A stretch of DNA of 64,000 nt, taken from the NCBI RefSeq assembly GCF_037977235.1, contig NZ_CP150276.1, positions 4,526,001 through 4,590,000 of the forward strand, in the 5' to 3' direction. The notes below the pieces were generated by a model. It was not told the origin of the DNA. It saw nothing but the letters and a program-made list of their open reading frames with translations, and did no database searches. Origin of the DNA: Paenibacillus sp. FSL K6-0276 (lineage in GTDB: Bacteria > Bacillota > Bacilli > Paenibacillales > Paenibacillaceae). Position numbers and translations under genes: made by a program. Shown here piece after piece: positions 62,989-64,000 of this stretch. Positions within the stretch are counted from its first letter, which is position 1; every line of letters starts with the position of its first letter.

Positions 62989-63021
62989 AAGCCCCGCTGA
63001 TTAAACGGCGGGGCTTTTCAT
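62989..63021 (+). terminator. Terminator of the lipoprotein gene
   Basis: AAGCCCCGC and GCGGGGCTTTT with a 10-base loop, 5 bases after the stop. Confidence 0.92.
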
Positions 63022-63041
63022 ATTTCTAAACGTTTTGGAAT

Positions 63042-63383
63042 TTAATATGTAGCAGCAATAATTTCGGACATCTCTATCCAATCCCAATCGTCATCTGACC
63101 ATCGGAGCTTGATCCGCTTAAGCTTCCGATCCACCTGTATGACAATGTCTTTATAGAGCACTTCTTTATAGAGGTCAAATAGTTTTATCGTAACCGGTTC
63201 GTGGTCGGCCATGGAATGATACAGGGCTAGAACAATTAACTCCCATTCCCATTCCTGTTCATCCAGAACCGGCCTTTCCTTTTTCATTTGCTACTGCTCG
63301 TCTTGAATGATTCTGCGCTTATGTTCCGGTAAAATCATTCGACTTCCCTCCCATAGTCCATTAGATTCAAGTTTTCCAGCCAT
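63042..63383 (-). pseudogene. YolD-like protein interrupted by an amber codon
   Basis: From ATG 63383 (GGAGG upstream) the frame reads MAGKLESNGLWEGSRMILPE and continues HKRRIIQDEQ, then TAG, then Q and MKKERPVLDEQEWEWE through to TAA 63042. The two sides together are a full YolD-like protein of about 113 codons; the second paralog at 50881 aligns through both parts (LWESSRMMLPEHK). One base change (CAG to TAG) at codon 31 breaks it. The distal part could still restart at ATG 63287, but without the signature N-terminus. It is 11 bases downstream of the small gene at 63395. Confidence 0.85.
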
Positions 63384-63394
63384 TCAAACTCCTC

Positions 63395-63703
63395 CTAGTA
63401 CTTAGTCCAGTAGTCAATATTTCCGCCATCAATACCCCACTGTATATCCTGTGGCATTGACTCATGCCTTTTAAATCGTGGGTCAGGGCGTTCCCAGCCC
63501 TCTATTATGATCGCTGTCTCAGGCGGCATGTTTGGATTCCACTCGATATAGTTTTCCTGTACCAATTCCTGTAAAGCAGCTTTAATCGGTACCGGCATGC
63601 GTCCACTTAGCCGTTCTAACTCTGGTAAACCTGGCATATGAGCGTGATGATTTGCTGAGTGGGTCATGATCATAAGTAGCTTCCGTGCTGTATCACTAAG
63701 CAT
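63395..63703 (-). CDS. Small winged-helix-like protein under SOS control
   Basis: A 102-residue protein from ATG 63703 (GGAGGG upstream). MLSDTARKLLMIMTHSANHH and LERLSGRMPVPIKAALQELV look like a winged-helix DNA-binding fold of the LexA/phage-type N-terminal class, with a C-terminal WNPNMPPETAIIIEGW strand. No dimerisation or peptidase domain is present. Two LexA-type boxes stand directly upstream, and the broken YolD-like gene follows. A DNA-binding modulator of the SOS response is inferred only. Confidence 0.7.
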   Translation of the reverse strand: MLSDTARKLLMIMTHSANHHAHMPGLPELERLSGRMPVPIKAALQELVQENYIEWNPNMPPETAIIIEGWERPDPRFKRHESMPQDIQWGIDGGNIDYWTKY

Positions 63704-63720
63704 ATCCACCCTCCAAAATA

Positions 63721-63757
63721 AGAACATTTGTTTGTATTATATGCGAACATTCGTTCT
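63721..63757 (-). promoter_or_regulatory. Two LexA boxes around a TATAAT
   Basis: AGAACATTTGTTTG (63721-63734) and CGAACATTCGTTCT (63744-63757, a GAAC-N4-GTTC palindrome) flank TATAAT (complement of 63736-63741) for the minus-strand gene. Both half-sites are present in each. Confidence 0.8.
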
Positions 63758-63836
63758 TTATTCAATGGATATATTTAGGTTGTCGCTTCTTATAAGTGAA
63801 TCTTATATAATGTTTAAAACGCGTAGAGGTGTGAAT

Positions 63837-64000
63837 ATGAATAACAAAGAAAAAAGAGAACCTGTGACCATGAACGTTAAGGAAATAAGGCAAGAAATCC
63901 GGGCTGCCGTTTCAATGGGAGAACAAATCGTCGTCTTTATATCTCATACCCGCGAGCGAATTAAGGGAATCGCAGGACATTCGAATGATCCAAAGAGAGT
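63837..64000 (+). CDS. Hypothetical protein, start only
   Basis: ATG follows AGAGGTG by five bases. The first 54 codons, MNNKEKREPVTMNVKEIRQE onward with GEQIVVFISHTRERIKGIAG, continue beyond the window. No domain recognised; codon use looks genuine. It is divergent from the SOS-controlled pair, and the two LexA boxes lie 80-115 bases upstream. Confidence 0.55.
   Translation, partial: MNNKEKREPVTMNVKEIRQEIRAAVSMGEQIVVFISHTRERIKGIAGHSNDPKR

Overview
The window reads as chromosomal DNA of a Paenibacillus-like endospore-forming Firmicute. Reasons: strong AGGAGG-type ribosome-binding sites (several with TTG or GTG starts), many CUT1 sugar ABC transporters paired with YesM/YesN-type regulators, sporulation-associated genes (NucB-like nuclease, YjcZ-like peptide), YjfB-, YolD- and UvrX-type genes, and LexA boxes of the Bacillus CGAAC-N4-GTTYG kind. 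The assignment is an inference from gene content, not a database match.

Left part (1-37 kb) is carbohydrate utilisation, almost all on the minus strand. (a) 147-10565: a lipoprotein sugar-binding protein and two permeases, then GH13, DUF1861, GH130 and GH2 enzymes and a zinc dehydrogenase. This is a beta-mannoside-type uptake and degradation operon, with a divergent LacI regulator at 10902. (b) 12089-21818: a second CUT1 transporter followed by a YesM/YesN two-component pair, a DUF2264 protein and a GH88 unsaturated glucuronyl hydrolase, as expected for uronate-containing oligosaccharides made by polysaccharide lyases. (c) 22.0-28.3 kb: an N-terminally truncated MATE exporter, an M16C metallopeptidase and a LexA-type UvrX operon. 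(d) 28352-37991: an AraC regulator, GH36 alpha-galactosidase, a chimeric glycosidase pseudogene, GH95 fucosidase, GH110 galactosidase and a truncated SGNH hydrolase. Together these suggest attack on alpha-galactosylated and fucosylated glycans.

Middle (38-49 kb): a TPR-type protein whose 3' end overlaps a 44-codon secreted-peptide gene (38249-39182), resembling a Rap-Phr or NprR-NprX-like signalling cassette; this is the strongest candidate for an undescribed system. Next come the deleted remains of a pyruvate phosphate dikinase and its regulatory protein around a perfect 20-bp inverted repeat, then an intact malate module: malic enzyme, 2HCT transporter and CitA/CitB-type two-component system with cre-like sites. 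A stretch of gene remains follows (ParA-like, PAS-GGDEF, sucrose phosphorylase-like), then a tRNA-Leu gene.

Right part (49-64 kb) is a patchwork of short Paenibacillus-type genes: a WGxxGxxG-type secreted protein, an M15 peptidase, YolD-like proteins, a zinc-ribbon PH protein, an IS1182-type element sitting in a duplicated terminator hairpin, cytidine deaminase, NucB, an ImmA/IrrE peptidase and an ECF sigma/anti-sigma pair. Past 60 kb, a 63-nt tRNA 3' fragment looks like an attachment scar. It is followed by a HipA-like kinase/DUF3037 pair and a second SOS-controlled YolD locus with an in-frame amber codon.

Three near-identical LexA-box/-10 modules (28144, 51247, 63721) and a fourth box (56230) tie dispersed genes into one probable SOS regulon. 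At least nine decayed or truncated genes show that this stretch has undergone repeated deletions. All calls rest on reading the sequence and remembered family features; no search was run.
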